Position numbers and translations under genes: made by a program. Positions 6,393 to 8,785 of a stretch of 8,785 nt of DNA are shown in pieces. Origin of the DNA: Nocardioides sp. (GTDB lineage: Bacteria; Actinomycetota; Actinomycetes; Propionibacteriales; Nocardioidaceae); assembly GCA_003519585.1 (NCBI GenBank), contig DOWL01000143.1:8605-17389 (forward strand). Direction: 5' to 3'. The notes beneath the pieces are model-generated. The model saw nothing but the letters and a program-made list of their open reading frames with translations. It did no database searches and was not told the origin of the DNA. Numbering within the stretch: the first letter of the stretch is position 1; the number at the start of each line of letters is the position of its first letter.

Positions 6393-7217
6393 GTGCGCGT
6401 ACTCCTGACCGGCGCGGCCGGCAGCATCGGCCGGGTCCTGCTCGACGGCTTGGCCGACCGCGGCCACGACGTCGTCGGCGTCGACCTGGTGCCCCAACCC
6501 GCCGGGGTCGACGGTGCCTGGCACACCGCCGACTGCACCGATCCCGACGCGGTCGCCGACGTGTTCGCCACCGAGTTCGCCGAGTCGAGCCTCGACGCCG
6601 TCGTACACCTGGCCGGCCACGCGGGCGAGGCATCCCTCCCCCATTCGCTCACCTCGCACGTCGTCACCACCGCGGCGCTGCTCGACGCGATGGTCGAGCA
6701 CGGCGTCGGGCGGTTCGTCTACGCCAGCTCCAACCACGCGGTCGGCCAGACCCCGCGCGCAGGCCTCCCCGACGGGTTGCTCACGACCGATGCCCGCCCG
6801 CGGCCCGACTCGTTCTACGGCGTCGCCAAGGTGGCCGCGGAAGCACTGGCGAGCCTCTACGCAGACCGGCACGGCATCGACTCCGTCGCGTGCCGGATCG
6901 GCTCCTTCCGTGCCGAGCCGCGGACCGTCCGCCACCTCTCCACCTGGCTGTCCCACGACGACGGCGTACGGATGGTGGAGGCCGCCCTCACCTGCCCGGG
7001 CCCCGGGTTCGCGGTCCTCTACGGCATCTCGCGCAACACACGCGCCTGGTGGGATCTCGCCCCGGGACGGGCGCTGGGCTACGACCCTCTCGACGACGCC
7101 GAGGAGTGGGCGGACCGGGTGGAGGCGGGTCCCGATGACGCCGAGGAGAACGCCCGCGTCGGCGGGGACTACACCCTCGACGGGCGCGAGCGCCCGGCGT
7201 TCGACCGCTCGTCTTGA
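6393..7217 (+). CDS. NAD-dependent epimerase/dehydratase-family protein, uronate dehydrogenase-like
   Basis: The predicted protein has 274 residues, about the size of uronate dehydrogenases. It is an extended short-chain dehydrogenase: NAD-binding VLLTGAAGSIGRVL (residues 3-16, GxxGxxG), acidic Asp31 after strand 2, Asp47 in TADCTD, then YASSNHAVG (110-118) and the catalytic YGVAK (Tyr142, Lys146). Further features, CRIGSFRAEP (167-176), LSTWLSHDDGVRMVEAAL (182-199) and RNTRAWWD (214-221), match my memory of bacterial uronate dehydrogenase, which oxidises galacturonate or glucuronate to the aldaro-lactone. The substrate assignment is inference from these motifs; a generic sugar-nucleotide epimerase is less likely because of the WLSHDD and AWWD segments. 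The GTG start lies 9 bases beyond the phosphorylase stop and has no separate promoter, so translation from the upstream mRNA is likely. No uronate transporter or aldarate gene is adjacent. The TGA stop lies inside the TTGACC box of the merR promoter. Confidence 0.85.
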   Translation: MRVLLTGAAGSIGRVLLDGLADRGHDVVGVDLVPQPAGVDGAWHTADCTDPDAVADVFATEFAESSLDAVVHLAGHAGEASLPHSLTSHVVTTAALLDAMVEHGVGRFVYASSNHAVGQTPRAGLPDGLLTTDARPRPDSFYGVAKVAAEALASLYADRHGIDSVACRIGSFRAEPRTVRHLSTWLSHDDGVRMVEAALTCPGPGFAVLYGISRNTRAWWDLAPGRALGYDPLDDAEEWADRVEAGPDDAEENARVGGDYTLDGRERPAFDRSS

Positions 7218-7244
7218 CCTGGAGTGCACTCCAACCCTGACACT
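7214..7244 (+). promoter_or_regulatory. merR promoter with MerR-type operator (P1)
   Basis: A -35 box TTGACC (7214-7219) is followed by the perfect 14-bp palindrome TGGAGTGCACTCCA (7220-7233) and, after a spacer of exactly 19 bases, a -10-like GACACT (7239-7244). A 19-bp spacer holding a palindrome is the hallmark of promoters activated by MerR-family DNA untwisting. The box ends 6 bases before the GTG of the regulator, so the mRNA would be leaderless. The -35 box contains the stop codon of the upstream dehydrogenase. A nearly identical arrangement precedes the aldo/keto reductase. Confidence 0.75.
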
Positions 7245-7250
7245 GGATGG

Positions 7251-7628
7251 GTGATCCAGGGACTCTCCATCGCCGAGGCCGCCGAGCTGACCGGCCTTTC
7301 CGCCGACACGCTGCGCTACTACGAGCGCGACGGGCTGATGCTGCGCACAGTCCCGCGCTCTGGCTCCGGGCACCGGCAGTACGCCGACCGCGATGTCGAG
7401 TGGATCCGGCTGATCACCAAGCTGCGCTCCACTGGCATGCCGATCCGCGACGTACGCCGCTACGCCGACCTGGTCCGCGCCGGCGACGGCAACGAGGCCG
7501 AGCGACTGGAGCTGCTGCGCGATCACCGCCAGACCGTGCTCGCCCGACTCGCCGAAGTGCAGGACCATCTCGGCGCCATCGACTACAAGATCGGGCTCTA
7601 CGAGACCCGGCTGGCCGGGGCGGCTTGA
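7251..7628 (+). CDS. MerR-family transcriptional regulator, NmlR/AdhR-like, without cysteines
   Basis: The predicted protein has 125 residues, a short MerR protein. The winged helix-turn-helix is clear: [20 protein letters not shown] (residues 5-24), ERDGLM (25-30) and [20 protein letters not shown] (39-58), followed by the [17 protein letters not shown] segment. Residues about 84-121 form the long dimerisation helix ([37 protein letters not shown]). The pattern resembles the NmlR/AdhR subgroup, which senses aldehydes and electrophiles through a conserved cysteine near residue 57. Here that position is Lys57 or close to it, and the protein has no cysteine at all, so the signal must be sensed differently. 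GTG 7251 is chosen because the operator promoter ends 6 bases before it; a GTG at 7224 lies inside the palindrome and is unlikely. Matching operators before this gene and before the aldo/keto reductase indicate control of both. Confidence 0.92.
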   Translation: MIQGLSIAEAAELTGLSADTLRYYERDGLMLRTVPRSGSGHRQYADRDVEWIRLITKLRSTGMPIRDVRRYADLVRAGDGNEAERLELLRDHRQTVLARLAEVQDHLGAIDYKIGLYETRLAGAA

Positions 7629-7655
7629 CCTGGAGCGCGCTCCAAGGAGTTCAGT
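7625..7655 (+). promoter_or_regulatory. aldo/keto reductase promoter with MerR-type operator (P2)
   Basis: TTGACC (7625-7630) is followed by the perfect palindrome TGGAGCGCGCTCCA (7631-7644) and, with a 19-base spacer, TTCAGT (7650-7655) as the -10 position. The palindrome differs from the one at 7220-7233 by two symmetric changes (T to C at position 6, A to G at position 9), so its symmetry is preserved. The -35 box overlaps the stop codon of merR. TTCAGT is a weak -10 hexamer, as expected for a promoter that needs an activator. Confidence 0.75.
7644..7649 (+). promoter_or_regulatory. Shine-Dalgarno sequence (AAGGAG) inside the P2 spacer
   Basis: AAGGAG lies 7 bases before GTG 7657 and 13 before ATG 7663. 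A transcript starting from P2 itself would begin downstream of it, so it could serve only mRNA reading through from merR. It makes the start of the reductase ambiguous. Confidence 0.5.
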
Positions 7656-7662
7656 AGTGGAC

Positions 7663-8655
7663 ATGGCACTCACACCACGCACTCTCGGAACGACGTCCGC
7701 GCTCGAGGTCTCCGCGCTGGGGCTCGGCTGCATGGGGATGTCTGAGTTCTACGGCACCAGCGACGAGCAGACCGCGATCGACACGATCCACCGCGCGCTC
7801 GACCTCGGGGTGACCTTCCTCGACACCGCCGACATGTACGGCCCCTTCACCAACGAGCAGCTCGTCGGGCGGGCGATCCAGGACCGCCGCGACGAGGTCC
7901 AGCTGGCCACCAAGTTCGGCAACGAGCGCAACCCCGACGGCAGCTGGGTGCGGATCAACGGCACCCCCGACTATGTCCGTTCGGCGTGCGACGCCTCGCT
8001 GCAACGGCTCGGCGTCGACCACATCGACCTCTACTACCAGCACCGCGTCGACCGCTCGGTCCCGATCGAGGAGACGGTCGGCGCGATGCAGGAGCTGGTC
8101 GAAGCCGGCAAGGTCCGCCACCTCGGTCTGTCCGAGGCCGCCGCCGACACGATCCGGCGCGCGCACGCGGTGCACCCGATCACCGCGCTGCAGTCGGAGT
8201 ACTCGCTGTTCACCCGGGACCTGGAGGACGAGATCCTCCCGACGGTGCGCGAGCTCGGCATCGGCCTGGTGCCGTACTCGCCCCTCGGCCGCGGCATCCT
8301 CACCGGCGCCGTCACCAGGGACACGCTCGCTGACAACGACTCCCGGGCCACCGGCCGGTTCCCACGGTTCGCGGGCGAGGCGTTCGACGCCAACCTCGCG
8401 CTGGTCGACAAGATCACGGCGTTGGCCAGCGAGCACGGGTGCACGCCCGGCCAGTTGGCGCTGGCCTGGGTGCTCGCCCAGGGCGACGACGTCGTACCGA
8501 TCCCCGGCACCAAGCGGGTCCGCTACCTCGAAGAGAACCTCGGCGCCACCGCCGTCGCCCTCACCGACGACGACCTCAAGGCACTCGAGGACGCCATCCC
8601 CCGCGACGCCGTGGTCGGCGACCGCTACAGCGACATGAGCACGGTCAACGCCTAG
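7663..8655 (+). CDS. aldo/keto reductase (AKR13-like)
   Basis: The predicted protein has 330 residues, normal for the family. It is a cytoplasmic TIM-barrel enzyme that reduces aldehydes or ketones with NADPH. Numbering from the ATG, the catalytic tetrad is complete: Asp54 and Tyr59 in FLDTADMYG, Lys84 in LATKFGN and His127 in YYQHRVD. The family N-terminus [22 protein letters not shown] follows directly after the start, and cofactor-binding segments appear as YSPLGRGIL (205-213) and PIPGTKR (279-285). ATG 7663 is chosen because the MerR-type -10 box ends 7 bases upstream; GTG 7657, two codons earlier, has a good Shine-Dalgarno sequence and is a real alternative. The operator shared with merR predicts induction by that regulator, which fits detoxification of reactive carbonyls such as methylglyoxal or other aldehydes (inference). 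Exact substrate unknown. Confidence 0.93.
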   Translation: MALTPRTLGTTSALEVSALGLGCMGMSEFYGTSDEQTAIDTIHRALDLGVTFLDTADMYGPFTNEQLVGRAIQDRRDEVQLATKFGNERNPDGSWVRINGTPDYVRSACDASLQRLGVDHIDLYYQHRVDRSVPIEETVGAMQELVEAGKVRHLGLSEAAADTIRRAHAVHPITALQSEYSLFTRDLEDEILPTVRELGIGLVPYSPLGRGILTGAVTRDTLADNDSRATGRFPRFAGEAFDANLALVDKITALASEHGCTPGQLALAWVLAQGDDVVPIPGTKRVRYLEENLGATAVALTDDDLKALEDAIPRDAVVGDRYSDMSTVNA

Positions 8656-8658
8656 GCT

Positions 8659-8675
8659 CCACCACGGTGCGGTGG
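8659..8675 (+). terminator. hairpin just after the aldo/keto reductase, possible terminator
   Basis: CCACC (8659-8663) pairs with GGTGG (8671-8675) over a 7-base loop, 3 bases beyond the stop. A second short stem follows, GGCGC (8687-8691) with GCGCC (8696-8700) around CCCA. There is no T-tract, so termination is only plausible. The same bases may belong to the intergenic repeat. Confidence 0.35.
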
Positions 8676-8785
8676 TTGAGCCCGGAGGCGCCCCAGCGCC
8701 GACGGAGTCGAAACCCCCGCAGGGAAGGCACTGACCCGACTGAGCCCCAGCCCCATCTTGCGGGGTTTCGACACGCTCGCTGCGC
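8671..8785. repeat. palindromic intergenic repeat, continuing past the window edge
   Basis: The stretch starts GGTGGTTGAG and holds an imperfect inverted repeat: GTCGAAACCCCCGCA (8707-8721) against TGCGGGGTTTCGAC (8759-8772), differing by one G, around 37 bases. It ends in TTTCGACACGCTCGCTGCGC. Blocks of this type (GGTGGTTGAG, GTCGAAACC, GGTTTCGACACGCTCGCTGCGC) are, from memory, abundant between genes in Nocardioides. No gene is seen in these bases. Confidence 0.6.

Noticed and set aside
7224..7250. Start of the MerR regulator at GTG 7224
   Set aside because: This codon lies inside the operator palindrome, upstream of the -10 position, so a transcript from that promoter could not include it. 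GTG 7251 lies 6 bases after the -10 box and gives a normal MerR N-terminus.
6012..7733. Minus-strand open frame of 573 codons
   Set aside because: It is antisense to the phosphorylase, dehydrogenase, merR and reductase starts, all of which have clear conserved motifs. The translation looks like reverse-strand GC bias.
7651..8436. Minus-strand open frame opposite the aldo/keto reductase
   Set aside because: The plus strand carries a full-length reductase with a complete catalytic tetrad; the antisense product has no recognisable domain.

Overview
The window is 8785 bases of GC-rich DNA, roughly 70% G+C judged by eye, with tightly packed genes and many GTG start codons. The protein families, the frequent -10 box directly in front of start codons and the palindromic intergenic repeats ending in TCGACACG all suggest a high-GC actinobacterium. 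My best guess is Nocardioides or a close relative (inference; no marker gene such as 16S rRNA is present).

Left half, minus strand (right to left): dihydrolipoyl dehydrogenase (5048-3633); a short gap with nested hairpins; an NAD(P)H-quinone dehydrogenase resembling mycobacterial LpdA/Rv3303c (3509-2127); an alpha/beta-hydrolase fused to a LuxR-type DNA-binding domain that has lost its catalytic serine (2117-1068); a class I SAM-dependent methyltransferase with a Gln/Thr-repeat N-terminus (990-112); and the first 26 codons of an exported protein that runs off the left edge (80-1).

Right half, plus strand: a gamma-glutamylcyclotransferase-fold protein (5104-5556); a trimeric-type purine nucleoside phosphorylase (5583-6383); a uronate-dehydrogenase-like short-chain dehydrogenase (6393-7217); a MerR-family regulator (7251-7628); and an aldo/keto reductase (7663-8655). 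A palindromic intergenic repeat fills the right end. From memory, a quinone dehydrogenase close to a purine nucleoside phosphorylase recalls the mycobacterial Rv3303c-Rv3307 neighbourhood.

How they work together: the clearest unit is merR plus the aldo/keto reductase. Each gene is preceded by a TTGACC -35 box, a perfect 14-bp palindrome and a 19-bp spacer, the usual layout of promoters untwisted by MerR proteins. The regulator therefore probably controls itself and the reductase, plausibly in a carbonyl or electrophile response. The phosphorylase and the dehydrogenase are nearly contiguous and probably co-transcribed. The other genes look like ordinary metabolism: E3 subunit, quinone/redox enzyme, glutathione-type amino acid cyclisation and purine salvage. 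Most starts have a TANNNT box 6-8 bases upstream and no Shine-Dalgarno sequence, so much of this window is probably expressed from leaderless mRNAs.

I see no CRISPR array, tRNA, rRNA, transposase or phage gene, and no clearly new multi-gene system. The most unusual items are the twin MerR operators, the hydrolase-regulator lacking its nucleophile, and the cysteine-free NmlR/AdhR-like regulator. No stretch longer than 300 bases lacks a gene.
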